Shown in pieces: positions 43,169 through 55,299 of a stretch of DNA of 64,000 bases (the stretch's first letter is position 1; each line of letters opens with the position of its first letter). The position numbers were made by a program, and so were the translations under genes. Origin of the DNA: Oreohelix idahoensis. Taxonomy: Eukaryota; Mollusca; Gastropoda; Stylommatophora; Oreohelicidae. The notes beneath the pieces were generated by a model. The model made no database searches. It had not been told where the DNA came from and saw only the letters and a program-made list of their open reading frames with translations. The stretch covers positions 101,852-165,851 of the forward strand of contig JAMPIV010008519.1 of assembly GCA_024509875.1 (NCBI GenBank). Direction: 5' to 3'.

Positions 43169-45760
43169 TGTCGTAGATTTCCGATAGGAGAATTAAGACT
43201 AGGTTTGGTCCCTTCTGAATAGGTTTGAATAGGTGATAGACTCAGTGAGAGTTAGTGAAAGGTAATAGAATTTCCACACACGTGAGATGATAGATTTTGA
43301 TATAGTGGCTGTCTCTGAAAGCGAAAAGAATTCTTCTCTCTCTCACCTATCTTCTACAACAGTTGTTACAGCGTCAGACAGACTACACCAATATACATAT
43401 TACGTATATTTCTATCACTCACAGGCACGCACATACACGTGACGACAGGTAAACACACAGACGTGGGAAAACTATAACAATGATGTATATATTATCTAGA
43501 ACGAGCTGACCAAACACGATTATTTAGTTCAAGAGCGATTTTAATATCAGGAAAAATCGGCTCACAACATCAAAGAAAGTACATCAAGGAAAATACATAT
43601 ACACATAGTCATAAAAAATCAAGGAAATGTTGCAAGGATGATAGCCCCGTTATAGTGTTAACTCTAGGTTTAGCCCGGCCCCGTTAAGAGAACAGATGAT
43701 GGCGCCAGAGTCACAGATACATAGGGTTTGAGTCTAAGAGTTTTTTCTTTGTTTTATCTCGTAATTATATGCACAGAGTTTGAAAAAAAAATCTGATTTA
43801 ACCTAAGACAAAAACACAAGAACTCTAGCCTTAGCAACAAATTATGCAGATTGAAAAAAAAAATTAGGACAGCAACAGGGTGTCAAAGATAAAATAGTGA
43901 AAAATATCACTCAAACCAGCGTACACTCATTCATTCCGCCATGGCTTTTCATACTTGTACTCACGACTTTGCTTGCTGCCTCTTGGAACACATTGATTTT
44001 AGATTTTCACACAGACTCAAAAAATGCAGTCTTCTGCCAAGAAGTCCCCAGTTCCAAAAGACGTATTTAACTTGGAGTCTCCGGGAACGACTACTTGGGT
44101 ATGCAAATTTGTTCAAATGTCTGATTATGTCACCTAACAATTATTCCAGGCGCGGGAGTTAGCAGAGCACAGTGTCAATAGCGTAGGTTTCTAAAAATGA
44201 TGAATGTCAGGTCGGTGCCTTCCCTCAGTATAGGATTCACTTTAGTCACACCACAGATTTGTCCACAAGATATAATCTAGTCGGGAAATGATTGTTAATA
44301 TTCACGCCACCAGGCAGCAAATTATATAGAGTTTCTAGAAGAAATTAAGTGCTGGCTCCAAGGTCCAGTATTTATCATTACAGTCTTTGAAAACCCGTTA
44401 TAGGGATATTAGTATTTCTGTCTAACTTGCACCGTCAGATCAGTGTTACTTGAGAAAACCCACGTGGTTCAAAATAAGGACTGTCTATTTCTTCACAAGT
44501 ATGGAAACTACTACTAGGTGCTGGTAAAGTTAGGGTCACCCCAAAATTTTCACTGTGTGGAGGAAAAATAACACATATAATATAATAAACAGAATCTGAA
44601 CTGGTTAAAACTTACATTTAAACTTGCAAGCAGAGAGCTTTGCTTATCATTTAAACTTCCCGTGACGTAAGTTATAATTAAAAATCAGCAATCCTCATAA
44701 ATTAAGAACACGTGCGTATTCCGTCACCATTCATGAGGCTGGATTCTAGAGTTTATACGTTAGTTTAGAAAAATACACTCGACTGAGTATTAGCAGTTAA
44801 ATTAAATTTATAAATAGCTACAATTGCCGTTATAAGCTAGAAATTAAATTTTTAGTCTGCTTTCCACTGAATGCTTCCCTAGAAAATATAGTAGCCTACC
44901 ACTTTATTTCTCTTCTGCGCTAAAGAAATAGATTAAAATGAATTAAGCGATTTAACACTTTAACACTCACAAAATCTATATATCTATCATATTAATTACC
45001 TCAACCACAGAATTACAGGTAGTCGCACAACTTAAGAATAAAAATGCTGAAAATATTTCTGGAAGTCTAGAAGTTCGACAAATTGCCGAAACAAACTGAG
45101 ATCTTCGCTAACAGCTATTCTGTTTCTCGAGCGACCTATCTACTGTGGAGTCTATGAGCGAGAATGAAATTAAAGTTTCAAACTTGGCCAATATCTTAAA
45201 ATCAGATAAAGGGCCCAAACTTTTTTTTTCGCCAAACGAAATTATCTCCCCTACTCCCAACATTTACGTCCGCTTAACGCGTGTCGTAACTGTCACCTAC
45301 TGACCACGATGTACGCGTGTCAGTTTCAAATCCCAGACAGCCTGACTCCATTGCCCAAGTGAGCGCCGTGTCAGTTTGGGTTTTTCCAGACAAATGTCTG
45401 GATACTGACCGGTGCAGATGTAAAGTATCACACCTCACCGGGACTAATGCCGAGAAGAAGCTCGCGCGCTCGGTGAGAATGTAGACGATTTGCTACGTCC
45501 TATGTTCCGCGAACCGACTTATCACGCCTTCTGACGCCCTGCAGCCCTGACATCTACGTAATATCGTCCTAGCGCGATTCTCAGTTTAAGAGAAAGGAAA
45601 ACAGGTAAAGTTTGCGAATTATATGAAAATAATATTCGCAAAACGAATGGATGAAAAATACACAGGAAAAAAAAAATACAGAGATAATAAAAGAGAGAAT
45701 TTATGTGAAAGAATAGGAAGAAGATGTAGGAAATTAAATGAATATAAACCCTACGTGACA
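43169..45760 (-). repeat. 5' LTR of copy 2, intact (2592 bp)
   Basis: TG..CA ended on the element strand and uninterrupted, it shows what the 3' LTR looked like before copy 1 inserted. The part 44952-45251 is missing from the other LTR. Promoter elements were not identified. Confidence 0.92.
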
Positions 45761-46099
45761 GAGCACAAAACAAATGTCTATGTTAGAGAGAAGATAAACA
45801 CCTATGCAGGCCACCAAGAACCACTTTTGTCAATAGTGAAACGTCGAAAGCTTGCCTGGTTTGGGCATGTAACTCGTCATGACTCTCTTTCGAAAACGAT
45901 CCTTCAGGGAACAGTCGAAGGTAAACGGAGAAGAGGAAGGCATAGAAAATCCTGGGCTGATAACATCAAAGAATGGGCAGGACACGGTTTTTCCACACTT
46001 GTACGCATTGCTGAGGATAGAGAGCAGTGGAGGACCCTGTCTGCTGATGCTTCCACCATGGCACCCCTACGACCCATGACGGGTTACGGGCTGAGATGA
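45761..46099 (+). pseudogene. LINE reverse transcriptase C-terminal part, right half
   Basis: It continues the frame of 27536-27890 across the GAGCA site: KTNVYVREKINTYAGHQEPL, VKRRKLAWFGHVTRHDSLSK, VEGKRRRGRHRKSWADNIKE and EDREQWRTLSADASTMAPLR, with a stop at 46097-46099. The GH..RHDSL and RGRP/H..W..DI(K)EW pattern is typical of the last region of RTE-like LINE proteins. The frame and the C-terminus are intact, so only truncation and the LTR element disable it. Confidence 0.85.
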
Positions 46100-46115
46100 T
46101 GATGAATATAGATGT

Positions 46116-46921
46116 AAAAGACTTTCGCATTCCAGCAACTGTAACCTCGATCTCACAGCAAATGAAAGTATTTTATCACTTAATTTAACATTAGATAGAA
46201 AACTAGATGACAATGAATGGTTTACACATTTCATTTCGCGCACTGTTCTCCCTTGTGATGATTTACTTTTTAGTTCACTTAGAATTAGGTTAAGTTTATG
46301 TGATTTAAATCCAGAATAAAAAGCATTTGCTGACTTGTATGTTAGACTCACATCTTCATCTACATCTAAATGTACAGTTTAATGGCCACTGTCATCCACT
46401 TTCACACTCACTCCTTCACGCGCGCATTCTTCATTCAGTTCTACCCAAAATGATTTTGGCCAATTCACCTTCGATCTTTTAGCTAGATGGGTTGTTTCAT
46501 TTAACTCGTAACTTGCAAAGTTATTCCTATCATCATCTACTTGGTCTATTTTACGTTTTTTCATATGTCTATCTAACGAGTTTATCACTGCAGTTTTTAC
46601 AAGACTATCATCACAATTGAGCATACTGACAAGGAATGAAATATGTCGAGAGTGGTATAATATGAAGGGGTTTGGTATGCCAAGGCCACCCTTCGACCTG
46701 GGACAAAAGAAATAGCTCCTTGTGGATGATTCATTTAGCGCTAGCCATGTTCTAACGTGGTGTACAATTTCATCTTCAATTTCTTTAAGTTGTTTTTCTG
46801 TGAAGTGTATGTTAGAAAAATAAAACATGAGAGGACCGAAACACATCGGGTTAATTAATGAGATCTTTGCTGATGTTGGTAGTGGGGCACAGCTTAATTT
46901 GGTTAAATTTGATCTAAATTC
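46116..46921 (-). pseudogene. RLE-type non-LTR protein, middle part (thumb and linker)
   Basis: Minus strand: LSCAPLPTSAKISLINPMCFGPLMFYFS, then EIVHHVRTWLALNESSTRSY and FFCPRSKGGLGIPNPFILYH. The R.WL.L...(S/T)...F.C.R..GGLG(I/L)P block is the conserved post-RT region of R2/Hero/NeSL-type elements. A stop (46379-46381) separates it from the following SLTYKSANAFYSGFKSHKLN..FAVRSRLQLLECESLLHLY. The latter runs into the LINE insertion, with its continuation at 27524. Confidence 0.8.
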
Positions 46922-46923
46922 TA

Positions 46924-47727
46924 CGAGGTGTGTTCAAATGAAACCCGTCCCAGTGGCTTTATAACAAATATATGTATGGTACATCAGCAGGAGTAGTAGA
47001 ATTAAATACCGCAATTGTTATGAAGCAAGTACTCACTGGGGTCCTTTAGAAATAGTCACCATAGGCATTCAGACACGCATCCCACTGCTTGGGTAGACGG
47101 CGGATGCCGTCCGAGAAAAATGACTTTGGTTGCTTATTGAACCATTTGGTCACCGAGGCCCTGACGTCTGCATCGGAGTCGAATCGTTGTCCCTTTAGAG
47201 ATTTTTTTTAAGGGTCCGAACAAATGAAAGTCACATGGTGACAGATCGGGGCTGTAGGCTGGGTGTGGCAGAACTTCCCACTTTTTCCTTGCTAACGCTT
47301 CCTGCACAATGTTCGCAACATGTGGACGAGCATTCTCGAGCAACAGAATCACAACACGCGAAAGCATGCCGGGTCGTTTATTCTTGATGGCGGTATGCAG
47401 GTTGTCTAGTGTGTCTTTGTAGCGGATGGCATTGATGTTCACGCCAGGCTCTTTAAAGTCTACCAATAGAAGCCCTTCATGGTCAAAAAATGCGGTCAGC
47501 ATAACCTTACCGGCGGAAATCTGTGACTTGAATTTTTTGGACGGATTCCTTATCACATCGGCCATTATTTTAACGGTCTGCAGCACAACCAATGAATACT
47601 AGGAGAATGAACACTTACAAACTTGTACATTCGTATGTGCTTATTACGTCAGATGTGACGTCATCATGCTCCTCCTACGAATGTCCACTTGGCGCAGCAC
47701 GATCGGGTTTCATTTGAACACGCCTCG
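46924..47727 (-). mobile_element. mariner, internally deleted, 804 bp, inside the RLE-type element
   Basis: The terminal inverted repeats start CGAGGTGTGTTCAAATGAAA and CGAGGCGTGTTCAAATGAAA (24 bp, one mismatch), flanked by TA at 46922-46923 and 47728-47729. The minus-strand remnant of a transposase covers only the catalytic part. The N-terminal DNA-binding region is missing, which accounts for the short length. Confidence 0.92.
47134..47592 (-). pseudogene. mariner transposase, catalytic part only
   Basis: The frame (152 residues) contains KKFKSQISAGKVMLTAFFDH, LLENARPHVANIVQEALARK and YSPDLSPCDFHLFGPLKK. Second and third acidic residues are spaced 34 apart as in DD34D, but the second is Glu (LLENARPH) instead of the usual Asp, and the first motif is absent. 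It is inactive. Confidence 0.85.
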
Positions 47728-47729
47728 TA

Positions 47730-48746
47730 ATATAAGGCTGCTTGCTTGAAACTGGTCCGATGTATTATCAATTGTAATGTCATGTCCTAGGTATCTGTAG
47801 GAACGCCCTCGATCAGAAGAGGGGATTTCATGACCTTGGATATTAATGTCCACCTTACGAGTGTTAACCCAATTGTTTCCGCCTTCGCTGACCGCTGAAC
47901 ACTGCACACTTTTGTGGCTTAACCTCCATCCCGCTGGTCTCTATAAATACTGTTGTCTTCTGTGCCATTGATTGTAAGTCGTGTATGTTGGTGGCGAAGA
48001 GACTTACGTCATCCACAAACCCTTGAATGGGATTCGGTATGTGATGTATTTGATAACCTTGCTCAATCCACCGCAGCCATTTATCAATGCCTTGTTCAAA
48101 TACAATGACACTCCATGGGCACCCCTGAATAATACCTTTCTTACGCTCGATCCGGTCTGTGATAGTACTGGCGTTTTTAACTTGATATGAGGAGCGGAGC
48201 CACTGTATATATCTTTGGTGATGTTGACAAAGACGTCCGGGTAGCCTGATTCGCTTAGCTCCCTTATCATAAACTCGTGGTCAATGCTGCCAAATGCATC
48301 TTTAATATCAATAAAGCACAGATAGGCCTTTCCTGATGAATGTAGAAAGTCACTAACTGCTGTTTTTAAGGCGAAGACATGTTCTTGAAGACCATTTCTT
48401 GGCAATGATCCTTTTTGCCGAGGTGACAGTCGCTGGGTGTCAACAATCCACTGCATGTGTCGAGATTGAATTAATTTCATGAACAGCTTGTATGATGATA
48501 GCAGAAGAGAGATGGGTCTCCAGTCTTCGATGGTGCTTAAATTTCCATTTTTAGGCACAAGGGTAATTACACCGTGCTTCCAGTCTGGTGGCACCCGTTG
48601 GTTGGAAAGGCATGTGTTAAAAATAACCGTCAGGATTGGTGCGAGCTTGTTTGCTTGCTGCTTGATGGTATCATACGTCACACCGTCAGCTCCAGGTGAT
48701 TTCCTACTCGGCAGTTTTTTTATACACGATAATACTTCGCCTACGG

Positions 48747-48748
<2 letters not shown>
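47730..48748 (-). pseudogene. RLE-type non-LTR reverse transcriptase domain, frameshifted
   Basis: Minus strand from the truncated 5' end: [60 protein letters not shown] and AYLCFIDIKDAFGSIDHEFM, the RT fingers and palm with DAFGSI typical of Hero/NeSL-like elements. The frame is lost near 48040. The catalytic FVDD box (48008-48019) and following thumb (SRMEVKP.KCAVFSG-like, then GRSYRYLGHDITIDNTSDQF) lie in other frames. The protein continues beyond the mariner at 46921. Confidence 0.85.
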
Positions 48749-49020
<272 letters not shown>

Positions 49021-49192
49021 GGGCGTTCAGAAAGTAATGCACCACATCGTTTTTCTCAGGAGCTGTTTATTCAAAAAGCATGAAATTTATACACAATATA
49101 CATGGATATGTCATGTAAATATCGGTATTATTCAACATAATCCCCATCAACTTGTACGGCTTTATGCCAGCGCGAAACAAGTACATGTATTC

Positions 49193-49806
49193 CTAGCCCG
49201 TACCAGATTTTGTCTTGATCATGTAGCCATGTAGCCATTTCTTCGCTGCATGAATCACTCCTTCATCATCTTCAAACCTTGTCCCACGGAGTGCATCTTT
49301 AAGTGGACCAAATAGATGAAAATCAGAGGGTGCCAAATCGAGAATATAGGGTGGATGGGGTAGTACAGTGCCACCCAATTTGGTGATTGCTTCCCGTGTT
49401 GCCAGACTTGTGTGAGGTCGCGCATTGTCGTGAAGGAGAAGCATGTCTGCTGGATTCTTGTGCGGCCGAACTCTGCGAAAACGTTGATTGAGTTTTTTCA
49501 ATGTCTTAATGTAAGCTTGCGAATTGATTGTCTCTCTTCTTGGCATAACGTCCACAAGAATCACACCTTCAATGTCCCAAAAGACAGTGATCATGACCTT
49601 TCCAGCTGAAGGAATTGTCTTGAATTTCTTTCTTCGTGGTGATTGCGGATGATGCCACTCCATTGACTGTCTTTTTGTCTCAGGTTCAAAATGATGTGCC
49701 CAGGTTTCGTCTCCTATAACGATCTTAGCCAAAAAGTTCTCTCCATCAGCATTAAAACGCTCCAACAATTCAGAAGAGATTGCTTTCCTTTGCAATCGGT
49801 GGTCAT
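49193..49806 (-). pseudogene. mariner transposase, catalytic part, copy 2
   Basis: The frame of about 200 residues begins within RLQRKAISSELLERFNADGE. It keeps all three acidic residues (IGDETW, HDNARPH, and LAPSDFHLF, where copy 1 has Tyr). Near 49230 there is a duplication of GCCATGTA that alters the C-terminus. The helix-turn-helix region is not attached, so it cannot be functional. Confidence 0.85.
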
Positions 49807-49914
49807 TCTTAGAAAGGCCGATGATCGATCCCCGTCAATAGCGAAAATGTATAGGTGAATGCATGTTTAAAACCACTGAACAATTTAGTTATGTGCATGA
49901 TATAGGGGTTTCAG

Positions 49915-50050
49915 AGAAGGAAACTGTTGTGAACATTCACAAGCGTCTATGTGATGTGTATGGAAGTTTTGCAGTCGACAGGAGTACAGTCAGTCGCTGA
50001 GTTCAGAGAATCAAAGAATCAGGAAGTGGAGATACGGAGCTGCTTGATCG
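49915..50050 (+). pseudogene. mariner transposase N-terminal fragment, inverted
   Basis: The plus strand reads EKETVVNIHKRLCDVYGSFA, VDRSTVSR, a stop (TGA) in place of Trp, then VQRIKESGSGDTELLDRP. It matches residues 21-67 of the transposase at 2938-4002. Confidence 0.85.
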
Positions 50051-50060
50051 GCCGCTCGTA

Positions 50061-52244
50061 TACTAAGAGTTAAACCTAAAAACAGACATGATTTCATCAA
50101 ATTAGATCTTTAGAGTTAAGTGTTTATAAGTAGATACCCACGGTTGCTGTGTTGCCTGTAGTATTTAATGTGTACTATAGGATTTATTGCTGAATTTACA
50201 AATATATTTGAACTGCCTAAGTGTGTCAGTAGTGGTGATGCGAAACACGACGGTTTCACGACCCAGTCTATCCAGCTGTAAATGGCTACCTAACTCTGTT
50301 ATTGAGTTATGGAAAGGAACTGATCACCCCACCTCTCAATGCTGGACCTAGCCTATTGTCTCTAATACTTTACTCCCCCCTACGGCAGTTTCTGCTATTG
50401 GACTATGAAAACGTCTGTTAACGTCTGTTATTTTTTTAGGGTGTAGTACTGGTCATCACTGTAGAGGTCTTCTCCACGACTGAAAAAGGCCTTGTTTGGG
50501 TTACCACTGCATAATTGAATCAACCGGTCATGTTGACATAGAGTGAGAGTATTGGGTACGCGAATGGGTGTACTGTTCTGTGTAGTTGACCACTTGATAA
50601 TGTTACACTCACACACTCTTATGAAAGTCAATGATGGCTGGAACTATAGCTGACGTTTCGTACAGTTTAATTTGACGCACACATTTGGACAGAACGGGTA
50701 CAGTTACAGGCACACAGGTCGACATCAATAGCATATTGTTGACCCACGGTGTACAATAATAAATTGGCATTCATGTTGAGGAAAATCACAATGGAACGTC
50801 AGCATACAAGTATTCAGAGTTCCATATTTTATATAAATATTCATCAGGCCTTACTGACTGATCATGTCAGTTAATATACAATGTTCCCACCTGATTCCTA
50901 GACCGAACCTCTTTAGCATAAACGTAACTTGCACTCTAGCGGAGATTCCGTTAAATACAGTTCAGCCAATATTTCCTGAGAAAACGTTAAACTACCAATA
51001 GTATGTTTTCCTTTCATAAGTATGATCTCTTTATCATCACCTGATAATAAGGGCGTCCCTGTTCTCTGGTAAATGATCAACAATAAATAGCATTCCAAAA
51101 TGGCTTCTAGTCTTGTGAGCCTCGCTCACGATAATGAGACACAATGAAGCTTCAATAAAGATGCAGTTCATGAACATAACTGTTTCTATAACATTCAGCA
51201 TATTCCTTCCTCACAGTTGCTGCATATATTCATAATCAGTGCTGCTAGATAACATGTCGTTCCGACATACTGACATGGTTCAATTCATGTAGCTGTCTGC
51301 CCATATTAAGCCTAGGAATGGAAAAAAGTTCGGTAAACAGTTCTTTACCTTGGCATAGGAAAAAACCACTAGGAAACACAGAAACGCTCTTCTCCTCGCG
51401 TTATGGAATGAACACTAGGGAACTCATGGGTTTAACCATCCCAGAAGAAATTATCTTCGTTCCCATAATCAAAAAGAGATCACAAACTTTGGGCAGGTCT
51501 AAGACATGACCTCCCGCAATAGGCTTCTACATCACCGAAGAACTCCCTAACGTATCTTCATGCGCCGAAAAGCACCTGACCCCAAAATATAGTACAAGGA
51601 AAATAGTCCGACATAGACATACAAAGATAACCCAATATAAGATCGAATCGTCTCCAACAGACACTGAGTAAACATAGACTCGGACCATAAACATCCCTGC
51701 ATAAACCTAAGCAAGAATAATCTGTTTTCTGTCCGAACAAAGAATAGATCAACGGAGTCTAGATTCATCCGCCAAATCGATATTCAAGAGAGATCAGCTA
51801 CACAACAAAAGTATCAATTAATCATGGGTGATATAACTTTGACCATGAGAGCATTTCAAAATAAATACTGTTCATATCAAATAGTCATACAATACATTTG
51901 TATGCCTACCTACCTACAGTAATCCGTGCTTCGCATAATTCCATACAAAAGAATATGTGTGCAACGGACTACCTTTACCTTTTTTTTTTTAAGCGGCGAT
52001 GCAGCAACCTGTTCATTATCATAGTTATTACCTGCATTGAAAAGGCCCATCTTCCTTTTTTGTTTCTGAATCTATTTGTGTTTGAGAAATGTACAAACTG
52101 TTGAACATGTACTCTAAAACTGTTGGCTCCACAGAAGAATCAAGGTAACAGCGAAACCTTTTCCAGCCCTGTTGAGGTAGAAACTATGTGCTGAAGAGAG
52201 AAGCCTGAGAAATACTGCCAGCTTTATTAGCGAGATATTGTTGT
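50061..52244. other. no gene seen
   Basis: About 2.2 kb without a coding match or clear repeat. The short open frames show no family resemblance. Confidence 0.4.
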
Positions 52245-52760
52245 TGTTGAACTAGGGCTGCTGAGCTTCCTGCGCTTTTGCAGCTAATACCAAGACTTCT
52301 TAGTAAGTCTATTATCTACACTGTAGATCTGGGCTTTTCCAGTGGCTTTTATGCTGTTATAAAACGTGTTGACTTGAAGTTGTGAGCTTCAGTTTCTCCA
52401 GCCTCGCTTGCATTTAAAAGATCATCACATCTAGTCCCAGGCTCGGAGGAAGAAGCAGGTTGCATACTGTGCATTTTCTGCCAACCAAGGGGGGCTCTCA
52501 AAATATACAGAACTAAGTACTGTGCTCTGGGCTCTCCCACTGAATTGTCACATCTTACACAGAGCCACTTTTCTGCTCCTCCTGCCTATCACTGCGAGAT
52601 CTTACTACATGCAGTCAACCAGGTAAAAGCCAGAGTACATATGGGACTCAATTGACCTCCAAGCTCAGCGTGCAATATTAAGTTCTCAACAGGTTTCACC
52701 ACAGGGAAAATCCGTGGAAATGTGTTTGACGATTTCAAGGTTCAATAAATTTTAATTGGC
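52245..52760. repeat. dispersed repeat shared with 24728-25520
   Basis: Same order of landmarks as the other copy (TTGTTGTTGAACTAGGGCTGCTGAGC, TTTTCCAGTGGCTTTTATGCTGTT, GGGGGCTCTCAAAATATACAGAACTAA, GTGCAATATTAAGTTCTCAACAGG). The copies are diverged. Class unknown. Confidence 0.6.
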
Positions 52761-54200
52761 CTCATAGACAGGGATTCACTTACACATTTGTGTACTATGG
52801 CATGTCTTTTGGAAAAAAAGGGGGGGGGGGGAAGAATTATATAAGGATGACTTCAGATATGCCATCATGAATATAAATATAAGAAAAATAGATGTGGTTA
52901 TTTTTAGAGCGAACAAAGTATGAAACTTTAAACCTGGGGATACTGCGGAGTTTAAAGTTCCGAAAGCAGTGGTCTAGTCCGAAATTTATCGAGATTAAAA
53001 CCTTCCTTTTCCCTCTCGGTAACCTGGAGATCTACCAAACGATCCATACTGGAACGAGCTGTTTGAAAACAGAAGAACTTTACTGTGCAGAATTTCTGCA
53101 AGACAATAGTATAGAGCAATTTTCCTACTAAAATATTACAAGATGTAACCCACAAGATAATCACAAAGTAAGATTATGTACAGGCACGCAAATTCGGGGA
53201 TCACCCACAACTGCAGAACTGTGAAATTCTTTCGTTCCTCTTTTTCTTGTCCTTCAATTCTTTCCGTCAGGTTTTTACTCGACCATCATCCCTTCTCATG
53301 CTCTTTCTTTCATTTTTTGGTGTACACTTTCATTGTTTCGAAGTTATCTTGTTCTTTCTTGTCCGCTAACTCCCGATTTACCTGATCGCTTGACCTGGTT
53401 AATTAATCGTCACAACACCAGCTTGATTTAGTGATACATATCCTCTCTTCTCCAGCTGAATGAGGGGCGACAAACCCAGATTTGTGTCGGGGGAGTGAAG
53501 ATAAATAAGGAATGGATTTTTTTATTCGCAGACAGGAGTCGCAGAGTATAGGTAAATACAAGACAATTCTGCGCCTCGGTTTTTTTTTTCAATTTGGACA
53601 ACAGATGGTATTTTAAGATGTTAAATTTGCCATATTGCAAAGCCGGGTCGATTGTTGGTAAACTGGGATATCAGAGGATAACTAATCGAAATATTTGAGC
53701 CACGAGGAACAACGTAATCGCTTCCGCCCCGCCCAGACTGTGTTATAAATATAAACAACAATGAGAAAGTAACATCTTGAAAGAAAGTATCTGTGATAAT
53801 CTAGGATAGATCGGTGATGTAGTGATTTTGGTAAACATGAAAAATAACATGGAAGTGACAAGACCTTATATGGAGGGTCACCGAGTACGTGCAGATGATT
53901 TTTGTAAAATTAACATGTAAGAGGAATATTTTATGTTTTGTAGTAATAATTTTAGATGAGGGTGGGGGAAAACCCCTGACCAAAAAACTGACGACTCAAG
54001 TGTGGTTGGTTTTTGGCATGGAAATACTAAAATAAACTACCACTGATTGGATCTTTCCCCAGGGACATAAGACGCGTCAACAGTGAGGAATGCAGTCAGC
54101 GACCCCATAGGCTAGACTGCTTGCGTCTCAGGGTCAGCACGAACGCAGAGCTACCAAGACCCTATTCCACCTCCAAAGAGGTGGTGTCCTGGAAACTGGC
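52761..54200. other. no gene seen
   Basis: A poly-G run (52820-52831) and otherwise unremarkable sequence without coding matches. Confidence 0.4.
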
Positions 54201-54222
54201 TACATCACTGCAGTCTGGCTTA

Positions 54223-54229
<7 letters not shown>

Positions 54230-54261
<32 letters not shown>

Positions 54262-54345
54262 CGTACGCCCGTGCAATATTAAGTTTCTCAACAGTGGTTT
54301 CACCACAGTGAAAATCCGTGGCGAAATCTCAGATTATTTTTTTTT
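54230..54345. repeat. poly-T run and fragment of the 24728/52245 repeat
   Basis: Thirty-odd T residues (54230-54261) are followed by GTGCAATATTAAGTTTCTCAACAG..TTTCACCACAG.GAAAATCCGTGG, the same as 52668-52712. Another poly-T follows at 54338-54349. Confidence 0.6.
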
Positions 54346-54357
54346 TTTTTATTTTTA

Positions 54358-54600
54358 ATAATGTCAAAACCTGAGATTGATTTTTTACGTGAGTATCCTA
54401 TTTTCTTGTACAGAGACAAGTGTCCCTCGCCATTCTGGCAGATACTCGCCGTTTTCGGAGGTACCCATTAGGAGTCCTGGGAGCGGTCCTCAGGTTGAAC
54501 CGGCCAGTTCGCCCAACGGTCCGTAGCGACACTCCTCAACAATGTTGCTCGAGAGCCAATGTCCCTCCACGATTAGAGATCACAGGTCCAGATCCTACCA
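54358..54600. mobile_element. SINE (family 2), second copy
   Basis: Shares with 18900-19080 the series CTGAGATTGATTTTTACGT, TTTTCTTGTACAGAGACAAG, CGCCATTCTGGCAGATACTC and GGAGGTACCCATTAG. The tRNA-like head at the right end is diverged. Confidence 0.6.
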
Positions 54601-55260
54601 TCCCGGTTCGACGAAAAATGCGCACAAATGCCTGTACTTTCGGCCGTTTGGAAGTCCTGAATCACCCGGTGACCCGGTTGCGCGAGGAGCGGTGTGTTGT
54701 ATAACTCACTACTCAACGCTCGAAGGCGCGACTACTTCCACGCTGAAGTTTATAGTAAGGAATCGTGTAAGATGAGGGAAGGTTGACACCACGTTCGCCA
54801 CAAAATGCCGTGCATGAGAGTCGGATATGGGTTCCGACCGTGAAAGGCGCAAATATACGCAGATATATATCAGAATGATAATTAAAATATATGAGAAAAT
54901 GATATATACAAACTATTTTATTAGGGGAATATAAAATCATATATATGATAATATATAGGCGATCGGAGGGGGGGGTAGAATGAAATAGAATAAACTAAAT
55001 ATACGTAGATATATAGATATATAAATAATATATATATATTATAGGTATATAGTTATAGAATATATAATGGTTATATATGAAATAGGTAACTTATATATAT
55101 ACTATATCTATATAAAAAATATATATATATAGGGTAATAGTAACAGTGAGTTGATATAATGGTAAACTATATATAAATATAGAGATATATAAATAATAAG
55201 TGGGAGTGATTATATAGTATGAATATCTATATATAAATTTAGTGATATATATTCTACCTA
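54601..55260. other. no gene seen; TA-rich from 54840
   Basis: From 54840 to 55260 the sequence is a degenerate TATATA-rich tract with a poly-G run at 54967-54975. No coding match. Confidence 0.5.
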
Positions 55261-55299
55261 GATAGAGATTACAGAGCCGCTTAGGTAAAGAAATGCGTG

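Larger units (their letters stand above)
27891..45760 (-). mobile_element. Gmr1-like LTR retrotransposon copy 2 (with copy 1 inside its 3' LTR)
   Basis: Minus-strand element: 5' LTR 43169-45760 (2592 bp), primer site 43149-43166, internal region 39215-43168 with one large gag-protease-integrase frame, polypurine tract 39215-39232, and 3' LTR in two parts (38707-39214 and 27891-29674) split by copy 1. The GAGCA target duplication lies at both outer ends. LTRs begin TGTCACG and end CTACGACA on the element strand. The two LTRs differ at few positions where I compared them, so the insertion is recent. Internal length is only 3954 bp because reverse transcriptase and RNase H are absent. Confidence 0.92.
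27536..46104 (+). mobile_element. 5'-truncated LINE inserted in the RLE-type element, itself interrupted
   Basis: The plus-strand LINE consists of 27536-27890 and 45761-46104, separated by the Gmr1-like copy 2. It ends GGGCTGAGATGATGATG, a short (ATG)n tail, and is flanked by the 11-bp duplication AATATAGATGT. It is about 700 bp of a 5'-truncated copy. It does not include the catalytic RT box. Confidence 0.88.
26495..48748 (-). mobile_element. RLE-type (R2/Hero/NeSL-like) non-LTR element, in three pieces, hosting all other insertions
   Basis: Three minus-strand segments belong to one element: reverse transcriptase (47730-48748), thumb/linker (46105-46921), and zinc knuckle plus restriction-like endonuclease with 3' UTR (26495-27535). 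The first gap is a mariner with TA duplication; the second is a LINE with 11-bp target duplication (AATATAGATGT at 27525-27535 and 46105-46115). Removing the LINE and one duplicate rejoins the reading frame exactly. The 5' end stops inside the RT domain, directly at a (TATG)n microsatellite, and the 3' end abuts another, so it is a 5'-truncated insertion. Confidence 0.85.
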
